Positions 34,428 to 43,542 of a stretch of 64,000 bases of DNA are shown in pieces. A model generated the notes under the pieces. The model was not told the origin of the DNA. It saw only the letters and a program-made list of their open reading frames with translations, and made no database searches. Both the position numbers and the translations under genes were made by a program. Source of the DNA: Crocinitomicaceae bacterium. Lineage in GTDB: Bacteria; Bacteroidota; Bacteroidia; Flavobacteriales_D; Crocinitomicaceae. Location of the stretch: contig JAQXBM010000041.1 in the NCBI GenBank assembly GCA_029252405.1, positions 1 to 64,000 on the forward strand. Direction: 5' to 3'. How positions within the stretch are numbered: position 1 is the first letter of the stretch; each line of letters begins with the position of its first letter.

Positions 34428-34943
34428 CTAGGGCAAATCTTTACCCAGAATATTGCGCATTGTTGGTTTTTCAGGAGCGCGTTTTAGGTTCTCTAAGAGG
34501 AAAATGCTTTTCTCGATTCGCTTCTGACTTGATTTAATTTGAAGTACAAGGTAAATAACGGCTCGTCGCGTTCCTTTTGTTAGTGCGTTAAATCGTTCAC
34601 TGGCAAGCGGATCTTGTTTCAGAACCTCTTCGAATTCTTCAGGAACAACGAACCCATATTCCGATCGGTTTTTCTCCAAATGAACGGTTACGGTGTCACC
34701 CAATCCAACGCCAATTTTCTTCATGCGGGCTTTCGAAAACGTAATATACGCCATGTTGTAGCCGAGTGAAACGGTTCCACCTTGCCACGTAACTTGATCA
34801 TTCACAGTGACATCAAACCGCTGATTGTATAAGAATTTATCTCCTTCTTCCATGAATTCTTCGAGAATATCATCACTCACCGAAATGTAGGACATGCGGA
34901 GTTTGTCGAGATGCTCAATTTTGGATGTGAAGGTTTTCGCCAT
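34428..34943 (-). CDS. YdeI/OmdA-associated family protein (DUF1905)
   Basis: The 171-residue protein has a DUF1905-like beta-rich N-domain (RFDVTVNDQVTWQGG, YITFSKARMKKIGVGLGDTV and the EKNRSEYGFVVPEEFEEVL strand) followed by a YdeI/OmpD-associated helical segment with FNALTKGTRRAVIYL and KRIEKSIFLLENLKR. Function is unknown in general; no secretion signal is seen. It is a single gene, with the VWA gene terminator just upstream. Confidence 0.83.
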   Translation of the reverse strand: MAKTFTSKIEHLDKLRMSYISVSDDILEEFMEEGDKFLYNQRFDVTVNDQVTWQGGTVSLGYNMAYITFSKARMKKIGVGLGDTVTVHLEKNRSEYGFVVPEEFEEVLKQDPLASERFNALTKGTRRAVIYLVLQIKSSQKRIEKSIFLLENLKRAPEKPTMRNILGKDLP

Positions 34944-34973
34944 GAAAGCAAGATAAGCATTCTCTCACTATTG

Positions 34974-35005
34974 AAAACGAAAAGAGCCCACCCGAAGGCA
35001 GACTC
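34974..35005 (-). terminator. Rho-independent terminator of the VWA protein gene
   Basis: On the minus strand GAGTCTGCC pairs with GGTGGGCTC (three G-T wobbles) around a TTCG tetraloop, followed by a T-rich run (TTTTCGTTTTC). It lies 52 bp past the VWA gene stop. Confidence 0.75.
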
Positions 35006-35056
35006 ATTTTCAACAAACATGAAATTTGCTAACGACTAACTGTACTACTCATTATA

Positions 35057-36199
35057 CTACTTAGGTGTATTAGCTTCTTTGACAAAACCATTCGATTTTG
35101 CACGTTTTTCAATGCTCAAGTTTACGGAAGAGCCAAAGTCATCAACTTCTGCGCCTTCCTCAGCTCGTTTCTTTTTTTCTGCGGTGATAAAGTTCTCACG
35201 TTCGACAGCGAGCTCACCAATTTTTTGTTGGAACTTCGCACGTTCTTCTTTCTTCTCTTCGATGAGGGCAGTTTTTTCTTCCTTCGTTTTATTTTTGAAT
35301 TCTTCAGGTAAATCTTTCTCAGCGATTTTATTGATGTCTTTTCCATCTTCAACAGCGTCCACTAAATCCCACGATGAATTCTTGTAAACTCCTTTCTTAG
35401 ATTTGGAAATACTTCTTTCAGCAGCTACCGACATATCCATCTCTTCGGCATTCGCATCCTCAGACATCTGCATATCTTTCTTACGCAGTCCTTGAACTCC
35501 AAAACCGTAATATGTGCTGTTCAAAGAATCATTGTACTGTTGAATTTCAGCATCGTAAGGTGTTTCAATATGAACCATTTCTTTGTCTGTATCAATATTG
35601 AAGTAATCTCCACCTGAGCAATCTGCGCCATCGTACCAGTGTAGTTCCACACCTTCGTCATATGCACCGCAGAAAATAGTGTTGATATAGACTGATTTTT
35701 TTCGAGCGTTTTCACACGCTTTCTTATACTCAATACTGCCCTGGTTGAATTCTTCATTCCCTGCGATGTAGACCATTTTCAGATCTGTTTGGTCGTTCGA
35801 CCAATCTAAATCGTCTAGTGCTTTTTGAATGACCGCGCCACAGTATTCGCTACCACCATTCGTCGTCAAGGCAAACATCTTTTGGGAAAGGTCATCTAAA
35901 TCGGTGGAGAAATCGAGCACTTGTCTCAAGTAATTGTCAGCTTCAGCCAGTCCATCATTTCCATACTCGTAGAGCGAAAACTCCATCGTTGGTAATTCTC
36001 CTTCGTAACGTAATTCACTGATCTCGTTGACAATGCTCCAAATTCGGGCTTTCGCCTGATCAATAAGGTTGTCCATACTGTTTGATGTGTCAAATAGAAT
36101 GGCAACTTGAACTTTTTTGTCTGATGGTGGTGGGGCGATTTGAGCAAATGTACTCGTGAAGTATAAAATACTGAGAGAGGATAAAATGAGTCTTTTCAT
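35057..36199 (-). CDS. Secreted von Willebrand factor A domain protein
   Basis: From the ATG at 36199 the protein has 380 residues. A signal peptide ends YFTSTFAQ. The VWA domain carries the MIDAS motif DTSNSM, a later TTNGGSEYCG loop, and YIAGNEEFNQG. The C-terminal ~130 residues are charged and helical, with a run of Lys/Glu (KEEKTALIEEKKEERAKFQQ) likely to form a coiled coil. It may bind metal-dependent ligands in the periplasm or on the surface; partners are unknown. An upstream in-frame ATG (36250) would put 17 residues before the signal peptide and is not used. Confidence 0.85.
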   Translation of the reverse strand: MKRLILSSLSILYFTSTFAQIAPPPSDKKVQVAILFDTSNSMDNLIDQAKARIWSIVNEISELRYEGELPTMEFSLYEYGNDGLAEADNYLRQVLDFSTDLDDLSQKMFALTTNGGSEYCGAVIQKALDDLDWSNDQTDLKMVYIAGNEEFNQGSIEYKKACENARKKSVYINTIFCGAYDEGVELHWYDGADCSGGDYFNIDTDKEMVHIETPYDAEIQQYNDSLNSTYYGFGVQGLRKKDMQMSEDANAEEMDMSVAAERSISKSKKGVYKNSSWDLVDAVEDGKDINKIAEKDLPEEFKNKTKEEKTALIEEKKEERAKFQQKIGELAVERENFITAEKKKRAEEGAEVDDFGSSVNLSIEKRAKSNGFVKEANTPK

Positions 36200-36486
36200 G
36201 GCTGTTGTTTCGATCCTGTACAGCGCTGTGTTCGTTTGGTTCAAATTCAATTTTGCAAATGGCGTTTTTCAATGTGAGTTTTACAATTGAGTTCAGAAAT
36301 CATGACTAAATTGTCCGTGCCTAGCCACTGAATTCGATACCAAATCACTTCTTTCGAAAATCAAGGGACTCAAGTAAGGGACGTGCTGATACTCGTTTCT
36401 GTGGAATTATTCTACAGTTACTGTTGAGGTTAACTCTAATTGAATGGGCGAACATTTAATTACATACCACAAATAAACAGTAAACT

Positions 36487-37590
36487 ATGTCAGAAAAAGA
36501 TTCAGATTGCCTACACGTTAGGAGTGTCAAAGAGTACACGCCGGATGTCCTAAAAATACCCGCGGACTACGGTGTTTTAAAACTATTAGCAGGAACATGG
36601 AAAAACCATAATCCAGATAACAACAAGACAGGTTGGGGATTGCACACGACGTGCATGCCTTCGCCAGGGTCAAATTCAGAAACACTGCCAGGGAAATACC
36701 ATTTCCTCAGCGAGAACTACACTGAAACGCTAACGTTTAACCTTGTAGAAGGAAGCGTGCGTAATAGAGGAGGAGCAAATGAGCAGTTCAATGGGGCGGT
36801 AGAATACAAGACAGCCATTAACGATTTGAACGGGAATCCTCTTCATGCTGAAAATGGAATGTACCTATATTTGAATGATGTGTACAATCATCCTGCGAGT
36901 GTAGAATCAGTTAAGGAAGATATTGGTTTACCTGAGCTTAAGCCAGGAGACGGAGCCAATGGACCAGATTTTGTGCCTGCATATTCAATCTCGAGAAGCG
37001 GTACAATTCCTCACGGGAATACGATAATGTTGTTAGGGAAACATTCTACGGTTGAAGGTGCACCTCAATTTCCTGAAGGAGACGCAGCGTGGGATTTTGA
37101 TCATCTCGCGATTTCTCCGAGTATGGGAGGAGCAGGAACAACGCCGGGCCATCCAATTAACCTTGATGAACCTGCTCCAGCTTGGGTACATGACAAGCGC
37201 CTTCCTATCGATTGTCCGAGTGGAAATAGAACATATACGCAACGAATTTTGGCTCACGAACTTTATCCTTATCCAGTAAGACCGGATTTGAGATTGCGTG
37301 ACGCTTTGAAGAGTCAAGATGTGAAAGCGCACGTTTTGATCCAAATGTCGACGAATGAAACGGCAGGCCCTCAAGGCGGCATTCTGAATAATCCTTTTGC
37401 TAAACGATATACACCAGTTACAGAAATGAATTTCAACATGTGGATTGAAACGATTGTAGAAAACGGAGAAGAAATTCTTCAATTACAATACGAACAAATT
37501 CAATACTTTGAGTTTTCTTTTGGTACTGATGGTGGAACGACTCGTTGGCCGCACATTCAGGTGAACACACTTAGAAAAGTAAAAGAGTAA
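36487..37590 (+). CDS. Heme-binding beta-barrel family protein (putative)
   Basis: The 367-residue cytoplasmic-looking protein has two parts with lipocalin-like features: LKLLAGTWKNHNPDNN near the N-terminus, GKYHFLSENYTETLTFNLVE, VRNRGG, and ISRSGTIPHGNTIMLLGKH. The GTW start and the IPHG motif resemble the heme-binding beta-barrel proteins related to nitrobindin-like folds. Assignment is by eye. No signal peptide. It has a 287-bp upstream region with no clear promoter and its own terminator. Confidence 0.6.
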   Translation: MSEKDSDCLHVRSVKEYTPDVLKIPADYGVLKLLAGTWKNHNPDNNKTGWGLHTTCMPSPGSNSETLPGKYHFLSENYTETLTFNLVEGSVRNRGGANEQFNGAVEYKTAINDLNGNPLHAENGMYLYLNDVYNHPASVESVKEDIGLPELKPGDGANGPDFVPAYSISRSGTIPHGNTIMLLGKHSTVEGAPQFPEGDAAWDFDHLAISPSMGGAGTTPGHPINLDEPAPAWVHDKRLPIDCPSGNRTYTQRILAHELYPYPVRPDLRLRDALKSQDVKAHVLIQMSTNETAGPQGGILNNPFAKRYTPVTEMNFNMWIETIVENGEEILQLQYEQIQYFEFSFGTDGGTTRWPHIQVNTLRKVKE

Positions 37591-37611
37591 AATCGTAATA
37601 CGACTAGTAAG

Positions 37612-37646
37612 GCCCATTGCAGATAATATTGCAGTGGGCTTTTTTG
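37612..37646 (+). terminator. Rho-independent terminator
   Basis: GCCCATTGC pairs with GCAGTGGGC (one G-T wobble) around a 10-nt loop and is followed by seven T. It ends the heme-binding-protein transcript just before the convergent POT-like gene. Confidence 0.85.
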
Positions 37647-38924
37647 TTACTCTTCTAGGGAAATGTTTGTTGATTTCTGTCCTTTGAAAGCAGAAGGGAA
37701 TACGAAGTATAAAATGATCGAAGCGACAAGCAGAGCAACTAAGAAAATATCGAAAATCACCTCAAACCAAGTTGATTCACCATAATTGATGATCCGTGTC
37801 GCACCATATAGCACGATGGAGTAGACTCCGTAAATGATTCCATAGTATTTTTTCGAAGTATGAATCGCCATCAAAGTTAGAACACTCGGAGTTAGAAATA
37901 TGTCCGCGATTCCTTCCAAGAACACGAACAAAATCATTGCTGTGAAACCGAAAGCAATGAGTTCCGATTTGAAAAGAAGAACTGCTGCTCCCCAACAAAC
38001 ACCAATAAGTATTAAGGCGATAGCCATTTTCAAGTAGAGTGGAATTCGGTGTGCTATGAAATAATAGGGAATCGTCAAAACGAGCAAAAGCAGAGGAGAT
38101 ACATACCAAACGTTCATTCTGAGAAAATCATACCCATTGTCCAAAAAGAAATCTATTCTGACCATATAGACTTCGGTTGAATATTTCTCGAAAAGTATCC
38201 AGAAAACGCCGCTACTGACAATTACAAGAATTACCACAAGTAAACTCTTCGTGATGGATTTTGGCGCTTTCGAGATCGCATTTCTAATTGTGAGGGCAGT
38301 ATTTGATCGATCAGAAATAATAAAAATGAGTGCGAATCCTAGAGCATAAAGCAGCATAACAGTAATAAAGGAGTAGATGTAGCCATACCATTCTCCAATT
38401 AGGCCGATTAACAAGGCGCTTAGAAAGGCTCCGATATTAATCATAGCATACATGGAAATGAAGCGTTTCTCCAAAAGAACCTTGTCGTGTGAGCTGAAAT
38501 AACTAATGAAAGAAAAGGTATTGGTTTTAATGAAACCGGATCCGATTGCAATAATTATAAGGGCTGCGTAAAATGGCAATGTACCCTCTATTGTGATGAT
38601 CAAAGCTCCAAAGACGCACATCCCCAATCCAACGAGTATTGCGTTCTTTGCGCCAATAAGAAAGTCACCTAAAAAGCCCCCTAAAAGTTGAGAAGCGTAG
38701 ACGATCAAAGTCAAATAACCGTAATGGGTAATAGCCGTTTCACGTGTGAATTTCAATTGCTCAATTGCATATAAAATGATCACACTTCGTAACCCATAAT
38801 ATGCCAAACGATCCACACAAACAGTCGTAAGAAGCAGCCTAAAATTTAATCCTGATAATGAGGGATGGGAATCAGAGGTAGTTGCTGATTCTAGTGGTAG
38901 GTCGTCAATAGTTTCCAAAGCCAC
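37647..38924 (-). CDS. POT-family-like MFS transporter with altered signature
   Basis: This 425-residue integral membrane protein has about 12 helices and starts at a GTG, 3 bp after the crp stop. VDRLAYYGLRSVI aligns with the POT signature (ExxERFxYYG), GSGFIKTN with the conserved helix 4 region, and FISMYAMINIGAF with the family's helix 5 FYxxINxG. The first glutamate of ExxER is a valine and the second an aspartate, so proton-coupled peptide transport is uncertain. It follows the Crp/Fnr gene directly and is probably cotranscribed. Confidence 0.82.
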   Translation of the reverse strand: MALETIDDLPLESATTSDSHPSLSGLNFRLLLTTVCVDRLAYYGLRSVIILYAIEQLKFTRETAITHYGYLTLIVYASQLLGGFLGDFLIGAKNAILVGLGMCVFGALIITIEGTLPFYAALIIIAIGSGFIKTNTFSFISYFSSHDKVLLEKRFISMYAMINIGAFLSALLIGLIGEWYGYIYSFITVMLLYALGFALIFIISDRSNTALTIRNAISKAPKSITKSLLVVILVIVSSGVFWILFEKYSTEVYMVRIDFFLDNGYDFLRMNVWYVSPLLLLVLTIPYYFIAHRIPLYLKMAIALILIGVCWGAAVLLFKSELIAFGFTAMILFVFLEGIADIFLTPSVLTLMAIHTSKKYYGIIYGVYSIVLYGATRIINYGESTWFEVIFDIFLVALLVASIILYFVFPSAFKGQKSTNISLEE

Positions 38925-38927
38925 TGT

Positions 38928-39617
38928 TTAAGAACCAGCCAATTGAATCAAACCTTCTTTGTCCAATACTTCGATCTTGCGCACATGCGTTTTTACAAGC
39001 CCTTCGTCTTTGAAATCTTTGAGAAGTCGAATCAAGGTCTCGGTCGCCGTTCCAACGAAATTGGCTAAATCTTCACGCGATAAATTGATGAAATCTTCAG
39101 CGTAAATATCATCCAAAATTAACAGGGAAGAGGCCAAACGCTCACGCACCGATTTTTGCGCCATGTTTTTTATGAACGACGCGCGATCTGCCAGCTCTTT
39201 CGACAATTCTCTAAGGATTCCATTACGCAAGTTCACGTTGGTGTCAACCATATTCAGGAAATCGCCTTTTCCGATGAAGCAGATATTGCTTTCTTCCAAA
39301 GTATTTGCTGCAACCCCGTACGCTTCACCACTAAACATGGCGCGGAACCCAACAATTTCTCCGGTTGTAGCAACGTGAATGATTTGTTCTTTTCCATCTT
39401 CACCGCGAGAGTAAATTTTCACTTTTCCTTCATTGATGCAAAACACACCACGAGGTAAACTGCCCTCAATAAATAAAGGTTGATCCTTTTTGAAGTATGA
39501 ACAAGATTTATTAGAATCAACAGATGTAAGCTCATCTCCCGTTAAAGAACAGAACAAGGAATCCTTGAGAGCTCCGCAAGTCTCACACGTTACGTGCTTA
39601 TGTGATTTCTCCAGCAT
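38928..39617 (-). CDS. Crp/Fnr-family transcriptional regulator
   Basis: From the ATG at 39617 the protein has 229 residues. N-terminal cysteines in HVTCETCGALKDSLFCSL, with another at NKSCSYF, resemble the Fe-S or redox cluster of Fnr proteins. The cyclic-nucleotide-like barrel follows, with FCINEGKVKIYSRG, and the winged helix contains SREDLANFVGTATETLIRLL. The upstream in-frame TTG (39641) lies inside a -7 promoter element and is not used. It is divergent from hemN, and a palindrome sits midway between them, so it likely controls hemN, the cco genes and itself. Confidence 0.9.
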   Translation of the reverse strand: MLEKSHKHVTCETCGALKDSLFCSLTGDELTSVDSNKSCSYFKKDQPLFIEGSLPRGVFCINEGKVKIYSRGEDGKEQIIHVATTGEIVGFRAMFSGEAYGVAANTLEESNICFIGKGDFLNMVDTNVNLRNGILRELSKELADRASFIKNMAQKSVRERLASSLLILDDIYAEDFINLSREDLANFVGTATETLIRLLKDFKDEGLVKTHVRKIEVLDKEGLIQLAGS

Positions 39618-39638
39618 TAAGTCGTCGATTCGTTTTCC

Positions 39639-39646
39639 CAAAGATA
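39639..39646 (-). promoter_or_regulatory. -7 promoter element of the crp/fnr gene
   Basis: The minus strand reads TATCTTTG (consensus TAnnTTTG), 21 bp before the ATG at 39617. A start near 39636 puts the palindrome at 39671-39684 at about -41.5. Confidence 0.5.
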
Positions 39647-39670
39647 CGGATTTACTTTTTTTTATTAAGT

Positions 39671-39684
39671 ATGATCTAAGTCAT
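39671..39684. promoter_or_regulatory. Crp/Fnr-type palindrome between crp/fnr and hemN
   Basis: ATGATCTAAGTCAT has the TGA-N6-TCA core of Crp/Fnr sites. It is centred close to midway between the two divergent -7 elements and shares ATGATnTAArTCA with the site upstream of ccoS. No -33 TTG is found for either promoter, consistent with activator-dependent transcription. Confidence 0.6.
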
Positions 39685-39706
39685 TTTTTACCCTGTTCAA
39701 TGAATC

Positions 39707-39714
39707 TACATTTG
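39707..39714 (+). promoter_or_regulatory. -7 promoter element of hemN
   Basis: TACATTTG matches TAnnTTTG and ends only 4 bp before the hemN ATG, implying a very short or absent leader. Confidence 0.5.
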
Positions 39715-39718
39715 AAAG

Positions 39719-41092
39719 ATGAATTTTGATAAACGTGCACAACTCATTCGCAAGTACGATGTTCCTGGACCGCGATATACCTCGTACCCAACAGTTCCGT
39801 ATTGGAAAAATGAACCATTGTCCAACGAGGAGTGGTTGCAATCGATTCATCGAAATCAAAAACATTTCTCCAGTGATGACGTGAGTTTGTACGTGCACTT
39901 ACCTTATTGTGAAAGCCTTTGCACGTTTTGCGGATGTCATAAACGAATTACAAAAAACCATTCTGTTGAGCAACCATACATTGATGCGGTGATCAAAGAG
40001 TGGCAATTGTACAAAAGTGCTGGATTGGAAAAATCACGCATCAAAGAACTTCATTTTGGTGGTGGGACACCTACTTTTTTTCAGGCCGATGAACTCGTGA
40101 GGTTAGTTCACTCGTTGTTGGAAAATCAACAAGTTGATCCTTCGGAAGTTGAAATGGGGTTCGAAGCCCATCCTAACAACACCTCGAAAGAGCATTTGGA
40201 GAAATTACATACTCTAGGTTTCCGACGTTTGAGTCTTGGCGTTCAAGATTACAATCCAAGGGTACAAAAAGCAATTAACCGAATTCAACCCTTTTCTCAA
40301 GTGAAGAAAGTGCATGAACTTGCCAGGGGAATAGGGTATAACTCCATCAGTCACGATTTGGTTTTTGGACTTCCAAAGCAAAGCTTGAAAGACATGCTTT
40401 TCACCGTTGAAAAGACCTTGGAACTGCGACCTGATCGAATTTCGCTGTACAGTTACGCTCATGTTCCATGGGTGAAAAGAACAGGTCAGCGCGGATTTGA
40501 TGAAAATGATTTGCCCACAGGAGAAGTGAAGCGTGAATTGTACGAGCAGGCGAAGCTTCGATTACTCGATGTAGGATATTTAGAAATCGGGATGGATCAT
40601 TTTGCCTTGAAAGAGGATTCTCTGGCGCAGGCGTTCCTTTCGAAGAATTTGCACCGAAATTTCATGGGATACACAACGCAAAATACTCCAATGCTAATTG
40701 GTTTAGGAATGTCCGCCATTTCTGATAGCTGGTTCGGTTTTGCTCAAAACAAGAAAAGTGTTGAAGCATACATAGACGGAATAAATAAAGATCAACTACC
40801 AGTTTTTAGAGGACATTTATTGACGAAAGAGGATTTGGTCATTCGACAACATATCTTAGATTTAATGTGTCATTTCGAAACGGAATTGGGCGTTCATGAT
40901 TCGTTTGATTTCAACTTGAACGTGCTGCTGAGGTTGAAAGGAATGGTAGAGGATCGACTGATCGAAATTGACGGCAATACATTGAGAATTACCGAAGAAG
41001 GAATACCATTTGTTCGCAACGTTTGTATGATTTTTGATCAAAGTTTACAATCATCAGCGAGCAGAGAAGGAGTGTTCTCCCGAACAATATGA
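39719..41092 (+). CDS. hemN: Oxygen-independent coproporphyrinogen III oxidase
   Basis: The 457-residue radical SAM enzyme begins MNFDKRAQLIRKYDVPGPRY, a family-typical N-terminus. The [4Fe-4S] motif CESLCTFCGC (Cys64, 68, 71 plus Cys73) and LHFGGGTPTF (111-120) are present. It turns coproporphyrinogen III into protoporphyrinogen IX without oxygen, feeding heme to the cytochromes encoded next to it. Its stop codon overlaps the ccoI start (ATGA). Control by the divergent Crp/Fnr protein is likely. Confidence 0.96.
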   Translation: MNFDKRAQLIRKYDVPGPRYTSYPTVPYWKNEPLSNEEWLQSIHRNQKHFSSDDVSLYVHLPYCESLCTFCGCHKRITKNHSVEQPYIDAVIKEWQLYKSAGLEKSRIKELHFGGGTPTFFQADELVRLVHSLLENQQVDPSEVEMGFEAHPNNTSKEHLEKLHTLGFRRLSLGVQDYNPRVQKAINRIQPFSQVKKVHELARGIGYNSISHDLVFGLPKQSLKDMLFTVEKTLELRPDRISLYSYAHVPWVKRTGQRGFDENDLPTGEVKRELYEQAKLRLLDVGYLEIGMDHFALKEDSLAQAFLSKNLHRNFMGYTTQNTPMLIGLGMSAISDSWFGFAQNKKSVEAYIDGINKDQLPVFRGHLLTKEDLVIRQHILDLMCHFETELGVHDSFDFNLNVLLRLKGMVEDRLIEIDGNTLRITEEGIPFVRNVCMIFDQSLQSSASREGVFSRTI

Positions 41093-43440
41093 GCGAAAGT
41101 TGCTACCACTGCGGTGATGAGGTAATTGGTCGTGGATATACCCTCGAAGATAAATCGTTTTGCTGCAACGGATGCAAAAGTGTGTTTCAGCTCCTAAATG
41201 AAAACGGACTGGATTCATTTTATTCGATAGAGCAGAACGCTGGCTCAAAACCCAAAACAACGGATGTCCATCGCTATGATTTTTTAGACCTCCCTTCAAT
41301 CAAGGAGCGATATGTCGATTTTGAGGATGAAAATTCTATTCACGTCGTCCTATTCTTGCCAGCGATTCATTGTTCATCCTGTATTTATCTTCTCGAAAAT
41401 CTAAATAAGATTGAGCCAAATATTTTGAGCTGTCAGACAAATTTTACAAAACGAACGGCAAACATCGTCTTTTTGAAAGATGCATTAACCTTACCAGGTT
41501 TAGCCTTACTCCTGGATAGAATAGGGTACCCACCCAACTTCGAAGAAAAGAAGAAAGTAAACGAATCAATCGATAAGACCTTTCTCTATAAATTGGGAGT
41601 AGCTGGATTCGCATTTGGGAGTATTATGCTTTGGAGCTTCCCCGAATACTTGGGGATCGAAAATCTCGACGCGGGAATTCGTTCGTTTACCTCCTATTTA
41701 TCCTTCTTTATTTCCATTCCAGTTCTACTTTATTCCGCGCGCGAATACTACTTTTCAGCATATAAGGCAATTAGATTCAAACAAATCAACATTGATGTGC
41801 CGATTACTCTTGGGATTTTAGCATTGTACGCCCAAAGTTGTTATCACATTTTTTCCGGTTCAGGACCTGGCTACATGGACAGTTTCGCAGGCTTCATCTT
41901 CTTCTTGTTGATAGGGAAGTGGTTTCAACGAAAAACATATCGCTCCTTGTCTTTTGACCGAGATTATACTTCGTATTTCCCAGTTGCGGTGCTGCGCGTT
42001 GTTGGTGATGAGGAAGAAATAGTTGAAATTGAAAAAATCGAGGAAGGTGACCACTTAATGATTCGAAACGACGAAATCGTGCCGTGTGATGTTGTTTTGC
42101 TCTCAGAATTAGCACAAATCGACTATAGTTTTGTCACGGGTGAATCAGAACCAGTCTCGATCAATAATGGTCAACTTGTGTACGCTGGTGGGCGATTAAT
42201 TGGAGCGAAAACGCGCTTCCAAGCAAAGAATGCATCTGAGAGAAGTCGTTTAGCGAATTTATGGAATAAGTCGAGTGAAACTTCAGCGAAGAAATCAAAG
42301 TCTCAAGCCAATTGGGACCGACTTTCAAGCTATTTTCTGATAGGAGTAATTGCAGTCGCGTCGGTGTCAGCAATACTGTGGGCGTTCATTGATTCTGATG
42401 GAATTGTTGAGACAGTCGTTTCTGTGCTTATCGTCGCTTGTCCTTGTGCCTTGTCGCTTTCACGACCATTTACCTTTGGTAACACAATGCGGAAATTAGG
42501 ACGAAAAGGTTTATATCTTCAGAATACTGAGGTCATTGATGAGATCAATACGGTTACCGACGTCGTTTTCGATAAAACAGGAACACTGACAAAAGGAAGT
42601 CAGGAAAAAGTCGTTTTTGAGGGAGATGATTTATCAGAGAAGGAATGGATTAGCTTACTGATGTTGGCGAACTCCTCAACGCATGTTTTGTCCCGAACGA
42701 TTGTTCATTGGATCAAGCAAAAAGAGTTTGTCATTGATTCTGATCAATCGATTGAGAAATACCAAGAAACATTGGGACAAGGAATCCAGGGACAGGTGAA
42801 TGGAAAACACGTCAAAATTGGGAACGCAAAATTCATCGGAGTCGAATCGAGCGATGGAACATTTGTGTCAATCAATGAAGAAGTAAAAGGGAAATTTTTG
42901 TTTGAGTCGGAAATACGCGATGGATTGGAGGAAATGCTCTCAAAACTGAATCAAAACTACTGCGTTCATGTACTTTCTGGCGACTCAGAAAAAGATGCGG
43001 AAATGATGAAATCTCACTTCCCTGAAATAGAAAAATGTTACTTCAAACAATCACCAGAAGACAAGTTTAGCTATGTCGAAAAGTTGCAATCTGAGGGAAA
43101 AGTTGTCATGATGATTGGCGATGGACTCAACGATTCAGGAGCGCTAGCGAAAGCCGATGTAGGAATCGCTATTTCGGAAGATGTCTTCCAATTCTCTCCA
43201 AATTCTAACGGTATTTTGGAAGCAAATCACCTTCGAAAACTAAACAAATTACTGGATACCAGTAGCTTCGCGACAAGCGTTTTGTGGATCTGTTTGAGCT
43301 TCTCAATTATTTACAATATTATTGGATTGGGCTTCGCTATTTCTGGAAATTTAACGCCTCTAGTAGCCGCTGTTCTCATGCCAATCAGCTCCATTTCCAT
43401 TGTTCTGATTAGTACCGTTTTTATTCACTTTCGCAAGTAG
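41089..43440 (+). CDS. ccoI: Copper-type P1B ATPase, CcoI/FixI-like
   Basis: The 783-residue protein has an N-terminal cysteine-rich metal site (CYHCGD at 5-10 and CCNGC at 25-29), a heavy-metal domain-like segment HCSSC (94-98), eight or so helices, the ion motif CPC (451-453), the phosphorylation motif DKTGT (Asp495) and GDGLND (677-682). In cbb3 systems CcoI exports copper for the CuB site of the oxidase. It overlaps hemN by 4 bp and is followed by ccoS after a 102-bp gap with a second Fnr-like site. Confidence 0.93.
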   Translation: MSESCYHCGDEVIGRGYTLEDKSFCCNGCKSVFQLLNENGLDSFYSIEQNAGSKPKTTDVHRYDFLDLPSIKERYVDFEDENSIHVVLFLPAIHCSSCIYLLENLNKIEPNILSCQTNFTKRTANIVFLKDALTLPGLALLLDRIGYPPNFEEKKKVNESIDKTFLYKLGVAGFAFGSIMLWSFPEYLGIENLDAGIRSFTSYLSFFISIPVLLYSAREYYFSAYKAIRFKQINIDVPITLGILALYAQSCYHIFSGSGPGYMDSFAGFIFFLLIGKWFQRKTYRSLSFDRDYTSYFPVAVLRVVGDEEEIVEIEKIEEGDHLMIRNDEIVPCDVVLLSELAQIDYSFVTGESEPVSINNGQLVYAGGRLIGAKTRFQAKNASERSRLANLWNKSSETSAKKSKSQANWDRLSSYFLIGVIAVASVSAILWAFIDSDGIVETVVSVLIVACPCALSLSRPFTFGNTMRKLGRKGLYLQNTEVIDEINTVTDVVFDKTGTLTKGSQEKVVFEGDDLSEKEWISLLMLANSSTHVLSRTIVHWIKQKEFVIDSDQSIEKYQETLGQGIQGQVNGKHVKIGNAKFIGVESSDGTFVSINEEVKGKFLFESEIRDGLEEMLSKLNQNYCVHVLSGDSEKDAEMMKSHFPEIEKCYFKQSPEDKFSYVEKLQSEGKVVMMIGDGLNDSGALAKADVGIAISEDVFQFSPNSNGILEANHLRKLNKLLDTSSFATSVLWICLSFSIIYNIIGLGFAISGNLTPLVAAVLMPISSISIVLISTVFIHFRK

Positions 43441-43472
43441 AATTTTCTCCTTTTTTAGTGCATTAAAAAAAC

Positions 43473-43486
43473 ATGATATAAATCAG
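43473..43486. promoter_or_regulatory. Crp/Fnr-type palindrome upstream of ccoS
   Basis: ATGATATAAATCAG has the TGA-N6-TCA core and shares ATGATnTAArTCA with the hemN site. A weak -7 element TTGCTTTG (43531-43538) lies 4 bp before the ccoS ATG. A start there puts the palindrome near -62. Confidence 0.55.
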
Positions 43487-43542
43487 GTTTTACTATAACA
43501 TCCATCATACTTTAAGCATTGATTTCTGGGTTGCTTTGTACT

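Noticed and set aside
37033-37482. 149-codon antisense frame within the heme-binding protein gene
   Set aside because: Composition is typical of an antisense shadow (Arg/Cys/Ser-rich), and the sense gene is far better supported.
38928-39641. TTG start for the Crp/Fnr protein
   Set aside because: The TTG lies inside the gene's own -7 element; the ATG at 39617 is consistent with the promoter.
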